Shown: piece by piece, positions 45,568 to 54,850 of the stretch
How positions within the stretch are numbered: the first letter of the stretch is position 1
Layout: each line of letters begins with the position of its first letter
Source of the DNA: Prillingera fragicola
Taxonomy: Eukaryota; Basidiomycota; Tremellomycetes; Trichosporonales; Trichosporonaceae
NCBI GenBank assembly: GCA_002335605.1
Contig: BEDY01000001.1
Coordinates: 3,782,001-3,846,000 of the forward strand
Direction of reading: 5' to 3'
Length of the DNA: 64,000 bases
Translations under genes and position numbers: made by a program
Notes under the pieces: generated by a model
What the model saw: the letters and a program-made list of their open reading frames with translations, nothing else
Databases searched by the model: none
What the model was told of the DNA's origin: nothing

Positions 45568-48500
45568 ATGTTCGGCAGCACGTGGGGACAGAACAACCAA
45601 CAGCAGCAGCAGCAGCAGCCCCAGCAGTCTGGTGGTCTGTTTGGCAGCAGCTCGGGCACTGGCTTTGGACAAACGGCCGGTATGTTGACTCTTGGACGTT
45701 CATTGGGCTCCTCCACTGACATTGAAGGCGGCTTTGGCCAGCAGCAGACCGCTGGCGGCTTTGGACAACAGCTGCAGCAGCAGCAGAGCACTGGCGGTGG
45801 CCTGTTTGGCGCCAGCTCGGCCACCAACACCGGCGGCTTTGGTACGTCACAAACTTCGCTCACGATGTCAGTTCTAACAATTCCAGGTGGCTTTGGCCAG
45901 ACGGCTCAGCAACCCCAGCAGCAACAGTCGAACGCTTTCGGTGCCGCTCGCCCTTCGTTTGGCGCCACTGGCACTGCTCCATTCGGTTCCACAACTGCCA
46001 ACACTGGCGGCGGCCTGTTCGGCTCGTCCAACACCAACACTAGTTTCGGCGCGTCCAACACCGCATCTACCTCTGGAGGCCTCTTTGGCGCACCCAAGCC
46101 CGCCACCGGCTTCGGAGCCAGCTCATCAGGCGGTCTCTTTGGCGCCCCGAAGCCCGCCACGGGCTTCGGCTCGTCTCCAGCGACTGGCGGCTTTGGTGCG
46201 CCTGCTTCCAATGCCACCTTCGGTGTTCCCAGTACACAGGTGCACCAATACGCTACCGGCCCTCCCGCACCTATTCCCCAGACAGGAACGCAGGCTCCAG
46301 TGTATCAGCCAACATGGCAGCGCGATCCCCCGGCCAGCACTCTTGGCAAGGAGATGCCTCCCCATCTCTTCCATGTGATCAGCGCCATGGACCCCTACAA
46401 GGGCGGCAGCTTTGAGGAGCTGCGCATGCTCGACTATCAGCAGGGACGTAAGGAGCCTTCCGCGCAGCCTCAGCCTCAGCAGGCCTCGACTGGCTTCGTC
46501 CAGCCCGCGGCCACCGGTGGTTTCGGTCAGCCTGCCGCTACTTCTGGCTTTGGTCAACCTGCTGCTACTAACGCCTTTGGTGCTCCAAAGCCCGCTGGTC
46601 TCTTTGGTTCTACATCGGCTACTCCCGCGTTTGGTCAGGCCCAGACCTCCAGCACTGGCGTCTTTGGCCAGCAGCAGGCTCAGCCTAGCACAGGCTTTGG
46701 CCAACCTGCGGCCTCTTCCTCGACCGGCGGTTTGTTCGGACAGAGCAGCACCACTCAGCCGGCCAGCACTGGCGGTATTTTCGGCAACTCAAACCCCTTC
46801 GGGCAGAATAATCAGCAGCAACAGCAGCCAACTGCTAACACTGGGTTCGGTGGCTTTGGCGCCGCCAAGCCTGCTACTCCTTTCGGCCAGTCCTCGACCG
46901 GTGCTACTGGTGGCTTTGGTCAACCCGCGGCGACGTCGAGTCCTTTCGGTCAGACTAACACCGCCTCTACTGGTGGCTTTGGCGGCTTTGGACAACAGCA
47001 AAACCAGCAGCAGCAGCAGCCTGCGGCTGGTGGCGGCCTGTTCGGCGGCGGCGGCTTTGGCCAGAACAACACCCAGACTAACACTGGCAGTTCACTGTTT
47101 GGACAGAACAATCAGCAGCAGCAGCCTGCTGCCGGAGGGCTGTTTGGCGCGACAGCTCCCAAGCCCGCAACCAGCCTCTTCGGCGCCACCCCAGCAGCAA
47201 ACACCACCACTGGCGGCTTTGGCGGGTTCGGCCAGGCCTCCGCGACTCCTGCCACTCAGCCGTCTACCGGTCTTTTCGGCCAGCAAAACAACGCCGCGTC
47301 GACCACCGGTTCATCCTTGTTCGGTGCTCAGCAGCAGCAGCAACCCGCTCCCGGCGGTAGCTTGTTTGGTGCTTCTAGCACTAGCGGCGGTCTATTTGGC
47401 GCCGCCAAGCCTGCCGCCCCTGCAGGTGGCCTCTTTGGAGCTGCTCCAGCTACCCAGCCTGCTCCGACCACCAGTCTCTTTGGCCAGCAGCAGCAGTCGT
47501 CAACACCTTCCACCGGCTTGTTTGGGCAGCAGAATACCACGGCCAAGCCTGCAGGTAGTCTCTTTGGTGGTGGTTCGTCTCTCTTTGGTGCTTCAGCCCC
47601 GCCCGCTCAGCCTGCGGCTACTGGCGGCATGTTTGGTGGACTTGGCCAGTCACAGCCCGCCAGCACTGGACTGTTTGGAAGCACTGCTCAGCCAGCCCAA
47701 CAGTCCACCCTCGGCCAGTCCGGCGGCCTCTTTGGCAGCCTCAATCAGTCTCAGCAGCAACAGCAGCAGCAGCAGCCCTCGCTTACCGCGTCGCTCGATC
47801 AAAACCCCTACGGCCGCAGCGAGCTCTTCACGTACAACGGCCAGAAGCTCGAGCTTGGCAGCACCAACAAGAAGCCCGCTCTTCCCCCCATCACCAATGC
47901 TTCGTACCGCGTCACGCCCGCCAAGGGCCGTGTCCCCAAGCTCCGTGGCTTTGCTTCGCCTCTCAGTGCGTCGACCCAGAGCCCGGGACGTTCATCGAGC
48001 CCGGCCCTTGCGTCGCCCTCGCGCTCGCTCCTGGGCTCGCCCCAGCCTTCTGACCGTTACCGTGGCCTCACCGACTCGGCGCTCTCGCCTAACGCTTTCA
48101 TACCCCGTCCCAACGTCATGAAGATAACCGTTGCCCCTGCCAAGGCCAACGGCAGCAGCGATGACCCCCTCGAGTCGGTTCTCGGCAAGTCGGCTCTCCG
48201 AAGCTCCGCCAATGGCTTCTCGTCGCCTGCGCAGAAGACCCCGGAGCTCTTCACCAGCGCTCGCAGCCCAGCGCTTCCTGCCGTGTCGAACACCCCCATC
48301 GAGGACACTCCCACTCGGAGGCCGCAGCCTGCGCCGGTTGCAGATGCCATCCGTGTGCCCGTTTCGGACCGCCCGCTCAAGCGTGGCGACTACTGGTGCC
48401 GCCCCAAGCTTGAGAAGCTGCGCCAGATGTCGCACGAGGAGCTTACCCACATTGAGAACTTCACCGCGGGTCGCAAGGGCTACGGCGAGGTTACCTTCCA

Positions 48501-51357
48501 GGAGCCTGTCGACCTCACTGGCCTCCCATCGCTGCAGGATCTCCTCGGCAAGACAATTGTTGTCGAAGACCTCGAGCTCTCAGTTTACCCCGACGAGCGT
48601 GCTAAACCTGCTCGTGGCAAGGGTCTCAACGTCCCTGCCATCATCTCCCTCGAGAACGTCTTTGCTCGCGACAAGGCCACTCGCCAGCCCATCACCGACT
48701 CCAAGGACCCCCGGTACCAGCGTCAGATCAAGCGTGTTAAGGCTGTCCGCGACACCGAGTTCATCAACTTCTCGGACGAGGGTGTGTGGACTTTCCGCGT
48801 AGAGCACTTTTCGCGCTACGGTCTCAACCCCAGCGACGACGAGGAGAGCGACGAGGGTATGGAGCCCGCCAAGGAGTTGACCCCTTCCGAGTCTGAGGAG
48901 GAGGACTTTCTACCCCCAACCAAGAGCTACCACGACGTCGACATGGAGACCGACCACGACTCGGCCTACACCGAGGATGACGAGTCGTTCTCCGACGAGA
49001 TGAACGGCGATTTTGACAATGAGGACGAAGACAACGTCGCCGCCCTGCAGGCCGACTGGGACCGCCCCATGAAGAACAAGCTCGGTGCCGAGGGCATGCG
49101 CAAGCTGCGCGAGATGCAGTCGTCCTTCTTTGGCGCTCAGGAGTCCAAGGCTCCCCGCCTGACGGCTCAGCAGAGCAAGAAGATTGCGGCCATGGAGGCC
49201 GTGCGCGCGCTGGAGCGTAAGCGCACTGAGGCGGGTTTTGGTAGTGCCGAGGAGACTGAGACGAGGCTTGACAACAGGGCAGTCAAGCGCGCCTCCTTCG
49301 GCGAGCCCCGCCTGCCCCTTCTACGCAAGCCGCGCAAGTATGCCAAGGTGCCTCTTGCCGAGAGCACAGTCGACGGCAATGAGGGTGTCCGCGTTGACGC
49401 GGGACTCGCGCTTGGCCGCTCGTTCCGCTGCTCGTGGGGTCCCAACGGCGAAATTGTCCACTTCGGCAAGATTTGTGCATCAGGAACCAAGTTCCAGTCG
49501 ACCCCCGACGCTACTGTCTACCTCCAGCAGGTTGATTTGCTCTCCGAGTCTGAGCCTGTGGAGCGTCACAGCGCCGAGCGCCTCCTCAACTTGTTGCTTG
49601 AGCAAACCGAGGTGGTGAACGACAATGGCGTTCCCGTTGCCAACACTGCGATGGAGATTCGCTTCTCCGACTTTGCTGCGCTCTTCGACGCCGCCGACCG
49701 GTCGCAGGAGGCCAGCGCGTTCCGTCTTGGCCACGCTCTCTTTGATGAGATTGACCTGCGTCTTCCCGACGACACACCCGAGGAGGTCCGCCAGAACGTT
49801 GCCGAGGCGCGCCGCAAGCTGGCTCTGTCCAAGTGGCTTGAGGATGCGGTCGCTCCCGCAGTTGATGATGACCTTGCCAAGTCTGGCGACAATCGTCCCG
49901 CAAAGGTGTTTGCTCTACTCACCGGCAACCAGCTGGATCGGGCTGTGCAGTCTGCACTTGACGCTGGTGACATGCGTCTCGCTACGCTTGTTTCGCAGGC
50001 TGGTTCGTCTGAGGCTTTCCGCGACGAGGTCGCTCGTCAACTCGACGACTGGAGCAAGTACAAGGCGGACTCGCTTATCGACTACGATTACCGGAAGCTG
50101 TACGCTCTGCTTGCTGGCATCACCGACATTTCAGAGGGCGACTCAAGCCGCGGCCAGGACAACGCGCCCGATGTTCTTGTCGCCGAGGGCCTCGACTGGA
50201 AGCGCGCCTTTGGCCTCCAGTTGTGGCACGGTTGCCCCTTTGAGCTCGACATTGCCGACATTCTCCAGGCCTACGACAACGCGCTCCAGTCGGACCACCC
50301 GCCCGCCAAGCCTCTACCACCTTATCTCGAGAAGCCCAGTACCGCCAACAGATGGATCTTGCCTTCGCAGCCTACCGACGTGCTCTACAACCTCATAAAA
50401 ATGTACGCCGACCTGACCATGCCCCTCGACGATGTGCTTGGTGCGCGCGACTCGTCGCCCAGCCCCACCGACTTCCGTCTGCCATGGCACCTCCAGTTGC
50501 TGCTCGCTCACGCCTTGCGGAAGCGCGACTTTGCGGACCGCGAGGACGAGGAGAACGTTGACGGTATCATGTATAGCGCAACTGCCAACCGCATTACTCG
50601 CTCGTACGCTGCACAGCTCGAGGTTGAGGGTCTTTGGACCTGGGCTGCCTATGTGCTGCTCCACCTCGAACTCCCCGAGGCGCGCGAGGCTTCCGTCAAG
50701 GAGCTGCTCTTCCGCCACCCCCAGCCCACGCCTGCAGAGCAGGATTTCCTCCTCAACAAGCTCCAGGTTCCCCAGGAGTGGATGCACCTGTCGCGTGCCG
50801 CCAAGCTCGCCTACGCCGGCGATGCTTACGGAGAGTTCCACGAGCTGATTGCCGCTGGCGAGGGTGACCGCGCCCAACGCATCCTTATTGCCAAGCTCGC
50901 GCCCGAGGCTGTCCTTCGCGACGACAAGGTGCTTCTCGAGCGCCTGTGCACCGAGCTCGAGCCCCTCCGCCCCAACGGCTGGGAGTATGGCGGCAAGCTG
51001 TACCTCGAGTACCTTGCCGCAGTCCAGCGTGTTCACCCCCTGTTGGCATCCTACCTCCGCTCAGGCGGCCACCCTGACGCCGCCGAAGCGGCTGAGCTTT
51101 CGCGTCTCGCGCAAGGTGTTCCCCGGTTGCTCAAGCTGCTTCCCGGTCTCTTCCCCGACGCCGACGACGTCCAACAGGTGGCCTCACTTAGCGACATGCT
51201 CAGCTCGCTCATGAACCTAGCTGTCGCTCTTCATCCCTCAGGCTTCATTGACCGACCCGCTGTCAGCGAACAGCTTGCCGACAAGGACCGCCTGTACTTG
51301 CTTCAGACGGCGGCGTCCGAGAGCTTTGAAAACTCGCTGCGCGCTCTTACTGCTTAA
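45568..51357 (+). CDS. Nup98-Nup96 precursor nucleoporin (Nup145 homologue)
   Basis: Exons 45568-45679, 45728-45841 and 45887-51357 give 1898 residues. The N-terminal ~800 residues are GLFG/FG repeats with Gln tracts, interrupted around residues 195-270 by a GLEBS-like Rae1/Gle2-binding segment (FHVISAMDPYKGGSFEELRM). The autoproteolytic domain runs from YWCRPKLEKLRQMSHEEL to VEHFSRYGL; the scissile His-Phe/Ser bond precedes Ser1051. Cleavage would release an FG nucleoporin (Nup98) and a scaffold protein of ~850 residues (Nup96/Nup145C), which begins with a very acidic stretch and continues as an alpha-helical domain of the Y-complex type. The FG part forms the permeability barrier and aids mRNA export. 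Both introns are multiples of three without stops. Confidence 0.96.
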   Translation: MFGSTWGQNNQQQQQQQPQQSGGLFGSSSGTGFGQTAGMLTLGRSLGSSTDIEGGFGQQQTAGGFGQQLQQQQSTGGGLFGASSATNTGGFGTSQTSLTMSVLTIPGGFGQTAQQPQQQQSNAFGAARPSFGATGTAPFGSTTANTGGGLFGSSNTNTSFGASNTASTSGGLFGAPKPATGFGASSSGGLFGAPKPATGFGSSPATGGFGAPASNATFGVPSTQVHQYATGPPAPIPQTGTQAPVYQPTWQRDPPASTLGKEMPPHLFHVISAMDPYKGGSFEELRMLDYQQGRKEPSAQPQPQQASTGFVQPAATGGFGQPAATSGFGQPAATNAFGAPKPAGLFGSTSATPAFGQAQTSSTGVFGQQQAQPSTGFGQPAASSSTGGLFGQSSTTQPASTGGIFGNSNPFGQNNQQQQQPTANTGFGGFGAAKPATPFGQSSTGATGGFGQPAATSSPFGQTNTASTGGFGGFGQQQNQQQQQPAAGGGLFGGGGFGQNNTQTNTGSSLFGQNNQQQQPAAGGLFGATAPKPATSLFGATPAANTTTGGFGGFGQASATPATQPSTGLFGQQNNAASTTGSSLFGAQQQQQPAPGGSLFGASSTSGGLFGAAKPAAPAGGLFGAAPATQPAPTTSLFGQQQQSSTPSTGLFGQQNTTAKPAGSLFGGGSSLFGASAPPAQPAATGGMFGGLGQSQPASTGLFGSTAQPAQQSTLGQSGGLFGSLNQSQQQQQQQQPSLTASLDQNPYGRSELFTYNGQKLELGSTNKKPALPPITNASYRVTPAKGRVPKLRGFASPLSASTQSPGRSSSPALASPSRSLLGSPQPSDRYRGLTDSALSPNAFIPRPNVMKITVAPAKANGSSDDPLESVLGKSALRSSANGFSSPAQKTPELFTSARSPALPAVSNTPIEDTPTRRPQPAPVADAIRVPVSDRPLKRGDYWCRPKLEKLRQMSHEELTHIENFTAGRKGYGEVTFQEPVDLTGLPSLQDLLGKTIVVEDLELSVYPDERAKPARGKGLNVPAIISLENVFARDKATRQPITDSKDPRYQRQIKRVKAVRDTEFINFSDEGVWTFRVEHFSRYGLNPSDDEESDEGMEPAKELTPSESEEEDFLPPTKSYHDVDMETDHDSAYTEDDESFSDEMNGDFDNEDEDNVAALQADWDRPMKNKLGAEGMRKLREMQSSFFGAQESKAPRLTAQQSKKIAAMEAVRALERKRTEAGFGSAEETETRLDNRAVKRASFGEPRLPLLRKPRKYAKVPLAESTVDGNEGVRVDAGLALGRSFRCSWGPNGEIVHFGKICASGTKFQSTPDATVYLQQVDLLSESEPVERHSAERLLNLLLEQTEVVNDNGVPVANTAMEIRFSDFAALFDAADRSQEASAFRLGHALFDEIDLRLPDDTPEEVRQNVAEARRKLALSKWLEDAVAPAVDDDLAKSGDNRPAKVFALLTGNQLDRAVQSALDAGDMRLATLVSQAGSSEAFRDEVARQLDDWSKYKADSLIDYDYRKLYALLAGITDISEGDSSRGQDNAPDVLVAEGLDWKRAFGLQLWHGCPFELDIADILQAYDNALQSDHPPAKPLPPYLEKPSTANRWILPSQPTDVLYNLIKMYADLTMPLDDVLGARDSSPSPTDFRLPWHLQLLLAHALRKRDFADREDEENVDGIMYSATANRITRSYAAQLEVEGLWTWAAYVLLHLELPEAREASVKELLFRHPQPTPAEQDFLLNKLQVPQEWMHLSRAAKLAYAGDAYGEFHELIAAGEGDRAQRILIAKLAPEAVLRDDKVLLERLCTELEPLRPNGWEYGGKLYLEYLAAVQRVHPLLASYLRSGGHPDAAEAAELSRLAQGVPRLLKLLPGLFPDADDVQQVASLSDMLSSLMNLAVALHPSGFIDRPAVSEQLADKDRLYLLQTAASESFENSLRALTA

Positions 51358-51818
51358 TCCACCAAGTGGCTTGGATATCCGTAGCGACATCACAAACCTT
51401 CTTCCATACAACAATACTCGTTTTCTTACACTAGCTTGAACCCATCTCCATAGCATTGCTGCCGCCTCGGGCGGCTCTTTACATAGTACCTTGGTAGACT
51501 ATCATGAATCAGATGCATCAGAATGAACGGGCAGGGGATGAGAACATAACTTTGCAGAGAGGAAATTGTTACGCAGAGACAGGAAACTGGATACATCGGA
51601 ACATCCATGGATATGGACATATATGCTACGTACAAACCAATGGGATACACAACTGCTACACGTACGTACAGTACGTACAATGCTCTGGCTTACAACTGAG
51701 GCCGATGATAAGCTGATGAGCTGCGGGCAGGAGCCTGAGACAGGAGACGTTGCGGACGAGAGAGGTGGGGGCACAGCAAGCTGACGGCGGTGTACCACCC
51801 GAGGAGATGAAGATGTGT
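51358..51818. other. Convergent 3' flanks with short GTACGTACA repeats
   Basis: This region lies between the 3' ends of NUP98-96 and an orphan gene. A tandem gtacgtaca pair occurs at 51662-51679, and acgtac-like runs recur nearby. No gene is seen. Confidence 0.5.
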
Positions 51819-52963
51819 TTACAGAGGGGGAGATGCACTGCCAAGCGGAACCTGGGTAGCGTCGATGGGCGACTTCGCGTCCGTAGGGAGACTGGTGCTC
51901 AAAGGCTCAAGGTCCTCGAGCCCTGCTCGCGATGCAACCTTCGGACTCTTGGGAGAACCAGAGGAATCTGAGTCGCGATCTTTGTCCGAGTGCGACAACG
52001 CTGGCACTGAATCGTTCGTAACAGTACGACCCATAGGCGTGGATTGCTGATCCATTTCGTGTTCGACAGCGGTAGGCGTGTCCGTGGGGCTCGGGAACGA
52101 CGCCGCATAGTTTTTGGCCCACTGTTCGTCAGGCATGGGGACGTCCTTGCCTTCTCCGTTGACCCATGTGACTCCAATCAGTGGGCCGAACCAATCGTGA
52201 GCGTCGTCGTTGAGAGGATTGAGGCGATATGACACTCGGGGCCAGACTCGAGCCTTGTCCTCCTCGTTGGATATGAAAACCTGTGGCCCGAACATGGAAA
52301 TGACTTCGGCAGTGGGCTCGCAGGGAGAGGTCCGATAGTAAAACGAGTCTATGCCGTGCCGCCAGCCTTGATCCATAGCTCCCAGGATGAGTTTGTGAAG
52401 ATCATCCGGCTTCTGCTCGAGCAACTGAATTCGATCTTTTAGAGCGGGCACATCTCGAGCCGCCTGCGAGGTTAACAATGCCATCAGGCTAACACATACC
52501 CATTGGAGGACAAACTTGGTTGCTGTGACAAGCCACTTCTTCCATCCATCGAAGCTGAGTCGCACAGCCCGCCCACCCTCATGCGCACGCTGCCGTTGAG
52601 CGTCATTCCTGCCATTGCGTCAGCGTCAACATCAAGACATGCGCGGGCTACTTTGGCCACCCGGCGTACGAATGCGGACGTAGTGCCAGCAGCCACCCAT
52701 GGGCTGATAATGACTCACAATTCTATGACCTTGTCAAAGATGGCTACCATGAGCACTTGGTCGGTAATATCACCAAGCGACACCTCCTGGTCGTCCGGAT
52801 CAGCAGCACGAGAGACCAGCTGGCTTGCATTTCGGCCCCCAAAGCGCACCCGATCTTCAGCAGGGGTAGATTTCTCAAAATCGGGCCAGTACGGGGCCGT
52901 ATTGCCCCAGATGGTGCGTGGAAAGCTAACTGACGGACATGGTTTGTGTCCTTCGGGGACCAT
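51819..52963 (-). CDS. Hypothetical protein, lineage-type orphan
   Basis: Exons 52963-52719, 52608-52500 and 52463-51819 give 332 residues with consistent phase. The first intron is 110 nt (acceptor gctgacgcaatggcag). The second is 36 nt and stop-free, so the frame runs through it; spliced out, it also removes an apparent hydrophobic segment, leaving a soluble protein. The body has regions such as VSLGDITDQVLMVAIFDKVIEL and WRHGIDSFYYRTSPCEPTAEVISMFGPQ, and the last ~100 residues are Ser/Pro/Asp-rich. I recognise no domain. It is head-to-head with the next orphan, 515 bp apart. Confidence 0.65.
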
Positions 52964-53478
52964 TGTGGAGCATGAGCTAGAATGGACAATGGTACAAGTA
53001 GCAGATCCAGATCAGCAGCGGCGAGCAGTGAAATCGGGAGAGTGGATCGACGGGAGCAAAATCTGCCAGACCTGGTGGCAACCGCCCAGGAGCCCAGGAG
53101 AATTCAAGCCAGCATCCACCCGAGACTTTACTTCTTCTTTGACAGTCACTTATTGCGGCTGGGGATTAACTCCTCTGACCTGTGAGCTTGGCCCAGTTGG
53201 TACTCGACACCTGAGGATGGTTGGAGAGCAACTGGGGCCTTGGCTTGTAAGCCTTGGTCCTGTGCTCTCCAAGCCGAGGGGCATCCCTGAGTCTCACATT
53301 TACGCACTAGTATTTGGTTCCACGGCGCGCGACTGTCTTCTGAGCTGGCAAAGGTCGTGTGGCAACTTGGTCTCATCCTCCTCTCAACATCAGCGCAACC
53401 ACCAAGAGAGCCCCACCATCTCAGCGACCTGTAGCAATTACCTGAGCAAGCTCCCCACCGCCTCCCCAACTCAAACAG
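52964..53478. promoter_or_regulatory. Divergent promoter region between two orphans
   Basis: No gene or clear motif is seen in these 515 bp beyond their position between two divergent starts. Confidence 0.4.
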
Positions 53479-54729
53479 ATGGGGCTCGACTACAGCAAGC
53501 CTAGCGAGGCAGCAGAGTTCATCGAGGCCATCTTGGTGAGCATCTGCATAGGCCTCCATTTCCCAATCTGACAAGAGCAGTATGGCCCAGCCCTTACATG
53601 GGTCGACATCGTCAATTTCCCACTGCCGTGGATCAAGTGGACGCCATTGACAGCGGCGGGAGATGCGGAGCCTCATCCAGAAGCCCCTAAGGCGATTGCG
53701 ACAGTGTTCCTGAAGAACGTGGCGAAGACTGGGAAACACCTCATCCTTGCCCCCGCTTCCTTTGGGGATAGTATCAGCCAGTATCGGGCAGAGCTGTTCA
53801 AAAGCCTTGGACCCGTCGACGACGACACTCGGGCCATCCTCAAGTCATTTTATCTGAACTCTTTCTCGCGCGAGGCCGCCAACGAGGCTATGGGCCAGAG
53901 TCGCGTATTCCAAATTGTCGAAGCCCTCCTCGAGCGTTTGAAAGCGGCGATGGACGATTCGTTGCGCAGCCGTTACTCGAAGGTAAATGCACGCATGGAG
54001 GCTCTCGTCCGCTTTGGCAGATCACAGCACGCCTACAGTGACCTGGGCCTGATGGCTGACGAGCCGACCCACTACATTGGCTCTATCGTTGAGATGAAGC
54101 GCTTCTCGCGACTTTCCGACCTTGTCATGAATGAGCTTCTGGCGTCAGCCGACAAAGGCGAGAAGTTCAAGGTGGAATTTTCCCCAAGGATTGGAAAGCT
54201 AGCCTTCATCAGGGTAGATGATTCAGCAACCGGCACCGCATCCACGACAGTGCAGAAGGATTCACCTCTGCATAATGCTCTCCACTTTTTGGTTGAGGCT
54301 GCAGCCTACTCTTGGGCGGGACGGACTCGCTTCGGTGTGATTACCAACTGCATTGCTTCAGTTGCTGTCGAACTGGCTGCGGGTGACACGCGTGACTCGA
54401 CCATCATGCTGCGCTACAGCCGGCCCACTGGCAACACCGTATCGGGAAGCTTGCTCCCCCCTCCACAACAGAGTGTCCCTCGTCCTGAGGCAATGAACCA
54501 GGCCTTGGATGAGATGGATATGATGGACAGCGAGGCAGACTCCATGGAGATCCAAGAAAACTCAGCGGCCGCTGTGGAGGCAACGTCACTGTTCGATCTG
54601 TTGGCTTGTAGCAGCTATGGCGACCTTGCCGACCTAGATGGAGCACGACCTGACCCAACCCTGCTTCCCAACCCAACGAGTAGTGATCCCCCCGCCCCCC
54701 CATACAACCTGCGACAGAGGTCGAATTGA
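53479..54729 (+). CDS. Hypothetical protein, possible PD-(D/E)XK-like fold
   Basis: Exons 53479-53535 and 53581-54729 give 401 residues; the 45-nt intron (gtgagc to aagagcag) keeps the frame. The start MGLDYSKPSEAAEFIEAIL lies in the first exon. The middle contains YIGSIVEMKRFSRLSDLVMN (a strand with Glu-x-Lys) and, later, LHFLVEAAAYSWAGRTRFGVITNCIASVAVEL followed by STIMLRYSRP. This order (E-x-K strand, helix with aromatic residues, then a FGVITN..-type strand pair) is like the nuclease-type domain attached to some fungal protein kinases and transposon proteins. That comparison is pattern-based inference; no kinase domain is present. The tail is acidic and Pro-rich, ending YNLRQRSN. Confidence 0.65.
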
Positions 54730-54850
54730 GATAGCGAGTACCGCGTGTTAATATAATATCGGCGTACTGTGTGTTAATATAGTGTTGATGTAATATCGTT
54801 CCATGTAAATCTGCGCATGGCGGGAGGTTCTGTCGCATGACATCACACTT

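Noticed and set aside
46412..48121. A 569-codon + frame overlapping NUP98-96 in another frame
   Set aside because: It is Ser/Leu/Pro low-complexity sequence caused by the FG-repeat codons. The main frame has FG repeats, the GLEBS-like segment and the autoproteolytic domain.
51658..51680. GTACGTAC runs as a transposon target or terminal repeat
   Set aside because: They are short, and no matching partner or element is nearby; simple-sequence origin in a 3' flank is enough.
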